7,368 nucleotides of DNA from Alphaproteobacteria bacterium (lineage in GTDB: Bacteria; Pseudomonadota; Alphaproteobacteria; Rhodobacterales; Rhodobacteraceae), in contig RFIR01000205.1 in assembly GCA_003695135.1 (NCBI GenBank), forward strand, positions 1 through 7,368, given 5' to 3'. A program made the translations under genes and the position numbers. Below, piece after piece: positions 1 through 5,982 of this stretch. Position 1 is the stretch's first letter. The number at the start of each line of letters is the position of its first letter. The notes under the pieces were generated by a model, which did not search any database, was not told where the DNA came from, and worked only from the letters and a program-made list of their open reading frames with translations.

Positions 1-11
1 TCCCAACGCGA

Positions 12-73
12 GGGCATGCGGCCGCCCGGGTGGGCGCGAATGCGCCCGCCTGGGGGCGGGCGGGCGCATGCCC
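12..73. repeat. Nested GC-rich inverted repeat (REP-like)
   Basis: The outer arms 12-20 (gggcatgcg) and 65-73 (cgcatgccc) are perfect 9 bp inverted complements. Inside them, 25-37 pairs with 42-54 in a 13 bp stem with two G-T pairs around a four-base loop (gaat). The unit could form a long hairpin in DNA or RNA. Its core, ggtgggcgcgaatgcgcccg, resembles palindromic intergenic repeats I recall from Rhodobacteraceae, but that is memory rather than a search. It lies upstream of dinB and could also be the 3' end region of a gene outside the window. Confidence 0.55.
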
Positions 74-96
74 GTGGCGGCTCACGCGCCACGGGC
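70..96. terminator. 10 bp perfect hairpin, possible terminator of an upstream gene
   Basis: Bases 70-79 (gcccgtggcg) and 87-96 (cgccacgggc) are perfect complements around a 7-base loop. There is no T-run on either side, so this is not a canonical intrinsic terminator. Its 5' arm shares bases 70-73 with the outer arm of the preceding inverted repeat, so the two folds compete. It may be a terminator for a gene left of the window or a second repeat unit. Confidence 0.35.
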
Positions 97-181
97 GGGT
101 GAGCCCGACTAGGTGCGACGTGCACTTACGCACAACAACGTACGCCCGCCCACGCACGGGGCGCCCCGCCGACGCACACGC

Positions 182-210
182 TTCAACCTGCCTCTGAACA
201 GGGCTATGCT
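182..210 (+). promoter_or_regulatory. Possible dinB promoter, leaderless arrangement
   Basis: TTCAAC (182-187) and TATGCT (205-210) are 17 bp apart, matching 3/6 and 4/6 of the sigma70 consensus. The -10 hexamer ends only 6 bases before the dinB ATG, so a transcript from here would have little or no leader. That fits the absence of a Shine-Dalgarno sequence at normal spacing; the closest purine run, aggg at 200-203, is 13 bases away. I saw no GAAC-N7-GAAC or GTTC-N7-GTTC alphaproteobacterial LexA box nearby. The -35 match is weak. Confidence 0.3.
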
Positions 211-216
211 CGGCCC

Positions 217-1485
<1,269 letters not shown>

Positions 1486-1694
1486 ACCGATCACGGCGGC
1501 GTGATATGCATCCGCTCTGACACGGAGAGACCCCTGCAGGATTCCGCGGCCGGATCCGGGCGTCGCGCTCGGGCAGAGGCGTGCGGCAGATCGCGCCCGT
1601 CCCGCCGCTGCCGCGCCGGCCCGGCCGGCCACGAAGCACAGGTCTGCGCGAGGTGGTCAATGCCGTGCCCTGCATGGCGATGACGGGCTGCCAG

Positions 1695-1716
1695 GCAACG
1701 GACGGGCAACGGACGG
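1695..1716. repeat. Two tandem copies of an 11 bp unit
   Basis: The unit gcaacggacgg is repeated exactly, head to tail (1695-1705 and 1706-1716). It starts directly after the transposase GCQ codons, at the point where the recognisable N-terminal homology ends. It may mark slippage at the deletion junction that removed the catalytic core, though in DNA this GC-rich it could also be chance. Confidence 0.6.
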
Positions 1717-1897
1717 GGCCCATGCCGGAGCGAAACGTCGCGGCGCACCGGGTCGCATCGGCGCCCCGTCGCCGAAGATCGCGAGACGCTCGGACACGGT
1801 CGGGGGCTTCGAGCTCCTGCCACGCAGACGGGCCGTCGAGCGGAGGTTCGCCCGGCCGGGCCGCTTTCGGGGTCGGACATTACTCGAAGCCTCCCGA

Positions 1898-1963
1898 AGG
1901 GCGCGCATTCATTGCGCAGCCTTGGAATGCACGCCCTGGCCCCTGTGCGACGGCGTGCCATGA
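1898..1963. repeat. 66 bp direct repeat, copy 1 (inside the dead transposase)
   Basis: This segment matches 2125-2190 at 59 of 66 positions by hand alignment, without gaps, at an offset of 227 bp. The identical core includes gcgcattcattgcgca and ggcccctgtgcgacggcg. It lies within about 106 bp of sequence (roughly 1871-1976) that splits the transposase homology between the catalytic-Glu segment and the C-terminal segment, so it looks inserted. The translation of the two copies also looks alike (AFIA..WNAR.GPCATA), but they are in different frames relative to neighbours, so coding is doubtful. Confidence 0.8.
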
Positions 1964-2124
1964 ACGTGCGCGCTACGGGTGCTGCCGCAGACCGGCCAGG
2001 GATCGGAAACAATCCATCGCCTCAAGCGAGGCATGGATCGACATCGCCCGTATCCGCCTCACAACCCGGCGGCCCGCAAGGTATTGTCATGTCGAACAGA
2101 GTTTCGAGTCGGGCGCTTAGAGGC

Positions 2125-2190
2125 AGGGTGCGCATTCATTGCGCACCATTGGTACGCACGCCTTGGCCCCTGTGCGACGGCGCGCCATGA
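2125..2190. repeat. 66 bp direct repeat, copy 2 (after the dead transposase)
   Basis: Second copy of the 1898-1963 element, starting 4 bases after the transposase stop. It opens with a perfect 7 bp hairpin, gtgcgca-ttcat-tgcgcac (2129-2147), which is imperfect in copy 1. This copy is therefore probably closer to the ancestral form. The palindrome resembles short intergenic repeats I associate with Rhodobacteraceae genomes (recollection only). Confidence 0.8.
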
Positions 2191-2301
2191 CTGCGACCTG
2201 CGCTTGCTTCCCGGCTGCCCGTTCCCAACAGCTTTGAGAACCCCGCATCCGCTCGCCTTGTGGTTGCGCCCGGCGCCGCAAGCTGAAATAGGATGCGCCC
2301 C
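2191..2301. other. Leader of the TerB-J gene; nothing firm seen
   Basis: The stretch contains TTGAGA (2234-2239) and TTGTGG (2259-2264), but neither has a convincing -10 hexamer at 16-18 bp. The gene's promoter may be within the repeat region further left. No RNA gene or further transposase fragment was seen here. Confidence 0.4.
2290..2293 (+). promoter_or_regulatory. Ribosome binding site deciding the TerB-J start
   Basis: AGGA at 2290-2293 lies 8 bases before ATG 2302. The other in-frame ATG at 2293 overlaps this motif and has no purine run of its own, so 2302 is the better start. Confidence 0.6.
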
Positions 2302-2988
2302 ATGTCGGTCTGGACCCGCATAGGCGAGGCGTTGCGCGCTCTGGCGAAGGGTGAATCGCTCGCCGATGTGCTGGCCCGGCTGCGCACCCCGCCCGAACAG
2401 ACGGTGGGCTTCACCATCGCGGTAATCGCGCTCGGCGCCAAGATGGCCAAGGCCGACGGGCGGGTGACGCGCAACGAGGTCGCCGCCTTTCGCGAGATCT
2501 TCCACATCCCGCCGAAGGACGAGGCGCAGGCGGCCCGCGTCTACAATCTCGCCCGACAGGACGTCGCCGGCTTCGAGCTCTATGCCGACCGCGTCGCCGC
2601 CATGTTCGGCGAGGATCGCACCGTTCTGGAGGAACTGCTGGAGGGGCTGTTTCACATCGCGGTGGCCGATGGCGAGTATCACCCGGCCGAGGATGCGTTC
2701 CTGCGCGAGGTCGCCCGCCGGTTCAAGCTCGACGAGCGCGTCTATCGCAGCCTCTATTCGCGCTATGTCCCCGGGGCCCCGCCCGACCCCTATGCGGTGC
2801 TCGGCGTGACGCCGGAGGACGACCTGTCCGCCATCCGCAGGCGCTGGCGCAAGCTGGTGCGCGAGAACCATCCCGACCGGCTGATTGCGCATGGGCTGCC
2901 CGAGGAGGCGATCAAGCTCGCCACCAATCGTCTGGCGGCGATCAACCGCGCCTGGGAGATGATTTCGGCCGAACGCGCCCGCGCCTGA
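2302..2988 (+). CDS. TerB-domain / DnaJ-domain protein (DjlA-like, soluble)
   Basis: A 228-residue protein joining a TerB-like helical domain to a C-terminal J domain. J domains stimulate the ATPase of Hsp70 (DnaK), so a specialised co-chaperone role is likely; its client is unknown. The TerB-like part (about 35-145) has two acidic repeats, KADGRVTRNEV (50-60) and VADGEYHPAED (121-131), the spacing seen in the TerB/DjlA family where such acidic residues may bind metal. The J domain (about 162-225) begins DPYAVLGV and carries the essential HPD triad at 190-192. E. coli DjlA has an N-terminal membrane segment; here the N-terminus (MSVWTRIGEALRAL) is amphipathic and no membrane helix is seen, so a cytoplasmic location is inferred. 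Start 2302 is chosen from the ribosome binding site; 2293 would add three residues. It converges with the patatin gene 20 bp downstream. Confidence 0.88.
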   Translation: MSVWTRIGEALRALAKGESLADVLARLRTPPEQTVGFTIAVIALGAKMAKADGRVTRNEVAAFREIFHIPPKDEAQAARVYNLARQDVAGFELYADRVAAMFGEDRTVLEELLEGLFHIAVADGEYHPAEDAFLREVARRFKLDERVYRSLYSRYVPGAPPDPYAVLGVTPEDDLSAIRRRWRKLVRENHPDRLIAHGLPEEAIKLATNRLAAINRAWEMISAERARA

Positions 2989-3008
2989 GATGCGCGCGGC
3001 CCGTGTCG

Positions 3009-4070
3009 TCACCCCGCCGCCGCCGGCGGGGCCTGCCCGTCGCGCAGCCCCTGGAACATCGCGCGGATGTCGACGGTGGAGCGCCGGCCGAGATTGCGCC
3101 AATGCGCATCGAGCCAGCGCCCGGCCGCCTGCCGGCCCAGATCGCGCAGATGGGTCAGGAAGGCCCATTCGGCGTTGAGCTTCGACGATGCGCCCAGCGG
3201 GTTGAGCGCCGCACCATCCTCGATCAGGTGCAGATGCAGGTAGCGGTAGCGGTTGTCGGTCAGCTGCCCGCTTTCGATCAGCCGGTGGACGAAGTCGATG
3301 GCGCGCAGCTCGGCCAGCAGGCTGGAATTGAACGAGATCTCGTTGATGCGGTCGAGGATCTCGCGCGCGGTGTCCGGCGTGCCCGGCCGCTCCACCGGGT
3401 TGATCTGCACGATCACGATGTCGGCGGTCTCGCGCACCGGATAGAGCGGGAAGAGCGCGGGATTGCCGACATAGCCGCCATCCCAGTAGGGCACGCCGTC
3501 GATCTCCACCGCCTGAAAGATGTAGGGCAGGCAGGCCGAGGCCATGACCATGTCGGCGGTCAGGCGCCTGCGGTCGAAGACGGTGACGCGGCCGGTCTCG
3601 ACATTGGTGGCCGAGACGAACACCTTCATCCGGTCGCAGCTGCGCACCAGATCGAAATCGACCTGATCGACCAGGAGGTCGCGCAGCGGGTTGAGGTTGA
3701 GCGGGTTGAACTGGTAGGGCGAAACGACGCGGCTGAGCCCGTCGAAGAGACGAAACCCCGGCGAGTTGTCCAGCGACCAGTTGCCCAGCAGCACGTCGAT
3801 GGGGTTGCGCTGGATCGGGCTGAGCCGGGCCGCGTCGCTGACCGCCTTCCAGAACGCCGCCAGCGCCGCGCGCGCGCCGTCCTCGCCCGCCTGCATCAGC
3901 CCGCCGGCCGCCACCACCGCGTTCATCGCCCCGGCCGAGGTGCCGGAAATGGCGGCGATGTCGATGCGGCCATCCTCCAGAAGCCTGTCGAGCACCCCCC
4001 AGGTGAAGGCGCCATGCGCGCCGCCGCCCTGCAGGGCCAGCGAGACCGGCTTGCGCTGTTCTGCCGTCAT
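3009..4070 (-). CDS. Patatin-like phospholipase (serine lipid acyl hydrolase)
   Basis: A 353-residue member of the patatin family, which hydrolyses acyl chains from phospholipids or other lipids with a Ser-Asp dyad. All hallmarks are present: the oxyanion loop GGGAHG (15-20), the nucleophile motif GTSAG (43-47, Ser45) and the dyad motif DGG (197-199, Asp197). The rest has the look of a bacterial patatin with a C-terminal extension (about 230-345) but no other recognised domain. There is no signal peptide or clear membrane segment. Start 4070 is preferred: AGGAGG (complement of 4077-4082) lies 6 bases upstream, whereas the longer start at 4124 adds 18 basic residues before it, has no such site, and would lie upstream of the predicted promoter's transcription start. 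The gene stands alone, divergent from gcdH. The physiological substrate cannot be told from sequence; polyhydroxyalkanoate-associated or membrane-turnover roles are both possible. Confidence 0.92.
   Translation of the reverse strand: MTAEQRKPVSLALQGGGAHGAFTWGVLDRLLEDGRIDIAAISGTSAGAMNAVVAAGGLMQAGEDGARAALAAFWKAVSDAARLSPIQRNPIDVLLGNWSLDNSPGFRLFDGLSRVVSPYQFNPLNLNPLRDLLVDQVDFDLVRSCDRMKVFVSATNVETGRVTVFDRRRLTADMVMASACLPYIFQAVEIDGVPYWDGGYVGNPALFPLYPVRETADIVIVQINPVERPGTPDTAREILDRINEISFNSSLLAELRAIDFVHRLIESGQLTDNRYRYLHLHLIEDGAALNPLGASSKLNAEWAFLTHLRDLGRQAAGRWLDAHWRNLGRRSTVDIRAMFQGLRDGQAPPAAAG
3012..3031. terminator. 8 bp hairpin between convergent genes
   Basis: Bases 3012-3019 (ccccgccg) and 3024-3031 (cggcgggg) pair perfectly across a 4-base loop. 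It begins 24 bases after the TerB-J stop codon and overlaps the last codons of the patatin gene on the other strand, where it encodes the low-complexity PPAAAG tail. There is no T-run, so termination from the left is only a possibility. Confidence 0.3.
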
Positions 4071-4076
4071 GGCTAT

Positions 4077-4082
4077 CCTCCT
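4077..4082 (-). promoter_or_regulatory. Strong ribosome binding site of the patatin gene
   Basis: The minus strand reads AGGAGG, 6 bases before ATG at 4070-4068. It fixes the start against the longer reading from 4124. Confidence 0.8.
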
Positions 4083-4095
4083 GATGTTGCGGCGC

Positions 4096-4124
4096 AGCAT
4101 ATGCCGGGAAACCCGGCTGCTCAA
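4096..4124 (-). promoter_or_regulatory. Patatin gene promoter with palindromic spacer
   Basis: On the minus strand, TTGAGC (4124-4119) and TATGCT (4101-4096) are 17 bp apart, each matching 4/6 of sigma70 consensus. Transcription would start near 4089, leaving a leader of about 20 bases that contains the AGGAGG site. The spacer contains a perfect inverted repeat, GCCGGG-TTT-CCCGGC (4103-4117), centred between the two hexamers, a position where a bound regulator would block or re-phase the promoter. The promoter call is a consensus match only; the operator idea is inference. Confidence 0.55.
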
Positions 4125-4179
4125 CGCACGGAATTGCGATCCCGCGCCCGCCTCGCCAGAAGCGGCTGCGCAAGATGCC

Positions 4180-4184
4180 GGAGG
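4180..4184 (+). promoter_or_regulatory. Ribosome binding site deciding the gcdH start
   Basis: GGAGG at 4180-4184 lies 5 bases before ATG 4190. The in-frame ATG at 4175 has no such site and would put this motif inside the coding region. Confidence 0.7.
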
Positions 4185-4189
4185 ATGCG

Positions 4190-5410
4190 ATGAACGCGCC
4201 GATGCTCAAGCCCAAGGACCGGCCGGAACTGTCGAGCTTCGACTGGGCCGATCCGTTCCTGCTGGCCGATCAGCTGAGCGAGGAGGAGCGGCTGACCGCC
4301 GAATCGGTGCGTGCCTATGCCGCCGAGAAGCTGATGCCGCGCATCGAAAAGGCATGGCTCGAGGAGCGGGTTGCCCCCGAGATCTTCCCCGAGATGGGCG
4401 CGCTGGGGCTTCTGGGCGCGACGATCCCGGAGGAATATGGCGGGCTGGGCGCCGGATATGTCACCTATGGCCTGATCGCGCGCGAGATCGAGCGGGTCGA
4501 TTCGGGCTACCGCTCGATGATGTCGGTGCAATCCAGCCTGGTGATGTACCCGATCTATGCCTATGGCAGCGAGGAACAGCGCCGGCGCTACCTGCCGAAA
4601 CTGGCCAGTGGCGAGTGGATCGGCTGTTTCGGGCTGACCGAGCCGGAGGCGGGTTCCGATCCCGGCTCGATGAAGACCCGGGCCGAGGCGCTGCCCGGCG
4701 GCGGCTACCGGCTGACCGGTGCCAAGATGTGGATCTCCAACAGCCCGATCGCCGATGTGTTCGTGATCTGGGCCAAATCGGAAGCCCATGGGGGCAAGAT
4801 CCGCGGCTTCGTGCTGGAGCGGGGCGCGAAGGGGCTTGCCACGCCCAGGATCGAGGGCAAGCTGAGCTTGCGCGCCTCGGTCACCGGCGAGGTGGTGCTC
4901 GATGGCGTGGAGGTCGGCGAGGAGGCGCTCTTGCCGAACGTGGAGGGCCTCAAGGGTCCCTTCGGCTGCCTCAACCGCGCCCGCTTCGGCATCTCCTGGG
5001 GCGCGATGGGTGCGGCCGAGGCGTGCTGGCACGCGGCGCGGGCCTACGGGCTTGACCGCAAGCAGTTCGGCAAGCCGCTGGCCGGCACCCAGCTCTTCCA
5101 GAAGAAGCTTGCCGACATGCAGAGCGAGATCGCGCTGGGCCTGCAGGCATCCTTGCGCGTCGGGCGACTGATGGATGAGGGCAGGGCGGCGCCGGAGATG
5201 ATCTCGATCGTCAAGCGCAACAATTGCGGCAAGGCGCTGGAGATCGCTCGCATGGCCCGCGACATGCATGGCGGCAACGGCATCATGGCCGAATATCAGG
5301 TCATGCGCCACGCCGCCAATCTGGAAACCGTCAACACCTATGAGGGCACGCATGACGTGCATGCGCTGATCCTCGGCCGGGCCCAGACCGGCCTGCAGGC
5401 GTTCTTCTGA
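4190..5410 (+). CDS. gcdH: Glutaryl-CoA dehydrogenase
   Basis: A 406-residue FAD enzyme of the acyl-CoA dehydrogenase family that oxidises and decarboxylates glutaryl-CoA to crotonyl-CoA and CO2, passing electrons to electron-transfer flavoprotein. It serves lysine, tryptophan and aromatic-acid breakdown. The subfamily is clear from GYRSMMSVQSSLVM (106-119), whose Arg108 matches the substrate-carboxylate Arg of human GCDH, from CFGLTEPEAGSDP (146-158), and from TYEGTHDVHALILGRAQTG (383-401), where Glu385 is the catalytic base. ARMARDMHGGNG (353-364) is the FAD-contacting C-terminal helix region. Length is normal for a bacterial enzyme without transit peptide. GGAGG five bases upstream supports ATG 4190; ATG 4175 would add five residues. 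It overlaps no gene and is followed 8 bp later by a small gene, probably on the same transcript. No confident promoter was found in 4125-4179. No CoA-transferase or regulator gene lies beside it here. Confidence 0.95.
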   Translation: MNAPMLKPKDRPELSSFDWADPFLLADQLSEEERLTAESVRAYAAEKLMPRIEKAWLEERVAPEIFPEMGALGLLGATIPEEYGGLGAGYVTYGLIAREIERVDSGYRSMMSVQSSLVMYPIYAYGSEEQRRRYLPKLASGEWIGCFGLTEPEAGSDPGSMKTRAEALPGGGYRLTGAKMWISNSPIADVFVIWAKSEAHGGKIRGFVLERGAKGLATPRIEGKLSLRASVTGEVVLDGVEVGEEALLPNVEGLKGPFGCLNRARFGISWGAMGAAEACWHAARAYGLDRKQFGKPLAGTQLFQKKLADMQSEIALGLQASLRVGRLMDEGRAAPEMISIVKRNNCGKALEIARMARDMHGGNGIMAEYQVMRHAANLETVNTYEGTHDVHALILGRAQTGLQAFF

Positions 5411-5418
5411 GGGGCGGT

Positions 5419-5727
5419 ATGTCGATACTGGCCGATGTAGCGCGGGAACTGGGGCCGGACTGGCTCGATTCGGAGGTCGCCCCGGCCTTCGAGGCGGAGA
5501 TCCTGCGCGAGCTTTCCCCCGACCATCCGCTGCGCGGGTTGCAGCTCGAGGCAATCGCGCGCTATCGCGGCAGCGACGACGTGCTGTTCCGGGTCGAGGA
5601 CGGTCCGTTCGAATACGTCATCGTGCATCTGACCTGGTCGCAGGAGCGCGAGGGCGAGCACCCCCATTTCAGCACCTTCATGGATCTCGACGATCTGGCG
5701 GCGCGCTGGCGCGACGTCATGCCCTGA
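5419..5727 (+). CDS. Small conserved-looking protein, function unknown
   Basis: A 102-residue acidic protein that I cannot assign to a named family. It has no signal peptide, membrane segment or cysteine cluster. Features visible are an N-terminal helix (LADVARELG), SPDHPLRG (33-40), a beta-rich middle with DDVLFRVED (53-61) and YVIVHLTWS (66-74), then FMDLDDLAARW near the end. The pattern of a strand ending VHLTWS followed by an aromatic/Asp-rich helix reminds me of small uncharacterised proteins found in several proteobacteria, but no function is known to me. The gene begins 8 bp after the gcdH stop; GAGGG (5409-5413) overlapping that stop gives a ribosome site 5 bases from the ATG, so co-transcription and close coupling with gcdH are likely. 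Codon use and GC match the neighbours, which supports a real gene. Confidence 0.75.
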   Translation: MSILADVARELGPDWLDSEVAPAFEAEILRELSPDHPLRGLQLEAIARYRGSDDVLFRVEDGPFEYVIVHLTWSQEREGEHPHFSTFMDLDDLAARWRDVMP

Positions 5728-5754
5728 AACATGTCTCGGGCCGGGGCAACGGAC

Positions 5755-5789
5755 GCCTCCGGCGAGGGAGTATTTGGACCAAGAAGAAG
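5755..5789 (+). repeat. Rhodobacteraceae-type intergenic motif
   Basis: The segment gcctccggcg, then ag, then ggagtatttggaccaagaag resembles an element I recall occurring many times after genes in Rhodobacteraceae, usually written GCCTCCGGCGGGAGTATTT followed by a purine-rich AAGAAGAAG or AAGATGAAAG tail. Here two extra bases appear in the GGCGGGAG part. Its role is unknown to me; placement after stop codons suggests transcript ends or a REP-like repeat. The identification rests on memory. Confidence 0.5.
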
Positions 5790-5884
5790 AGGCGGGTCCC
5801 CGACAGACCGAGACCGCTGCATCCTCGCGGATCGGTCCGGGTGGAGCGGCGCCGGTGCGAAGCGCGGCTTCGAGGCGGTTGCGC

Positions 5885-5927
5885 GTGCCTGCGAGTCCCG
5901 CCCTTTTCGGGCGCGCCTCGCAGGCGC
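5885..5927. terminator. Large imperfect hairpin, candidate bidirectional terminator
   Basis: Outer arms gcctgcgag (5887-5895) and ctcgcaggc (5917-5925) pair perfectly, extended by a wobble and a G-C pair to 5885/5927. An inner stem cgccc/gggcg (5899-5903/5909-5913) closes a ttttc loop, with a symmetric 3x3 internal bulge between the stems. It is the strongest fold between the two convergent operons. There is no flanking T-run, so it may act as a transcript-stabilising stem rather than a classical terminator. Confidence 0.45.
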
Positions 5928-5966
5928 CCCCGACCGACCCCGGCAGGCGGTTTGGCGCCGCGGCCT

Positions 5967-5981
5967 CGGATCCCCGATCCG
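5967..5981 (-). terminator. 6 bp hairpin at the end of the crotonase gene
   Basis: cggatc (5967-5972) and gatccg (5976-5981) pair around a 3-base loop, one base beyond the crotonase stop codon on the minus strand. It is short and lacks a T-run; a weak candidate for the 3' end of the minus-strand operon. Confidence 0.3.
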
Positions 5982-5982
5982 G

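Larger units (their letters stand above)
1505..2120 (+). pseudogene. Decayed IS5-family transposase (fragments in two frames)
   Basis: No intact gene, but pieces of an IS5-type DDE transposase occur in family order. (a) 1505-1522 reads YASALT, like the usual YASDLTDAEW start (weak). (b) 1587-1694 reads QIAP...GRPRSTGLREVVNA...MTGCQ, the typical N-terminal region. (c) In another frame, 1775-1870 reads RRSDTVGGFELLPRRRAVERRFA, corresponding to the RSDTAKGF..LPRRWVVERTFAW segment with the catalytic Glu (codon 1838-1840). (d) 1977-2117, back in frame with (b), reads CCRRPARD then SIASSEAWIDIARIRLTTRR and ends ...ARYCHVEQSFESGA before TAG 2118-2120, a typical C-terminus. The segment with the two catalytic Asp is missing between (b) and (c). 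About 106 bp of foreign DNA, including a repeat copy, separates (c) and (d). A 179-residue frame (GTG 1581 to 2120) spans pieces (b) and (d) but cannot encode a working enzyme. I could not identify terminal inverted repeats or a target duplication. Confidence 0.8.
5728..5982. other. Convergent intergenic region, hairpin-rich, no gene
   Basis: This 255-base stretch separates two convergent transcription units. Apart from the conserved motif at 5755-5789 and the hairpins at 5858-5872 (cgaagc-gcg-gcttcg), 5885-5927 and 5967-5981, I see no coding or RNA gene. It probably holds the ends of both transcripts. Confidence 0.6.

Noticed and set aside
113..133. gtgcg / cgcac inverted repeat as an operator before dinB
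   Set aside because: Only 5 bp arms with an 11-base loop in GC-rich DNA; easily chance.
1581..2120. 179-residue frame taken as an intact gene
   Set aside because: Its ends are transposase termini joined through unrelated sequence and its middle lacks any family motif, while the missing catalytic-Glu segment lies in another frame. Treated as a pseudogene.
1979..2323. 114-residue frame covering repeat copy 2
   Set aside because: Overlaps transposase debris and the TerB-J start, lacks a ribosome site, and its only resemblance is to the repeat itself.
3003..4193. Plus-strand open frame of 396 codons opposite the patatin gene
   Set aside because: The minus strand carries all patatin catalytic motifs and a strong ribosome site; the plus-strand translation is a compositional shadow.
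2059..4215. 718-codon minus-strand frame spanning the patatin gene, TerB-J gene and repeat region
   Set aside because: It crosses two recognisable genes in a wrong frame and has no motif of its own.
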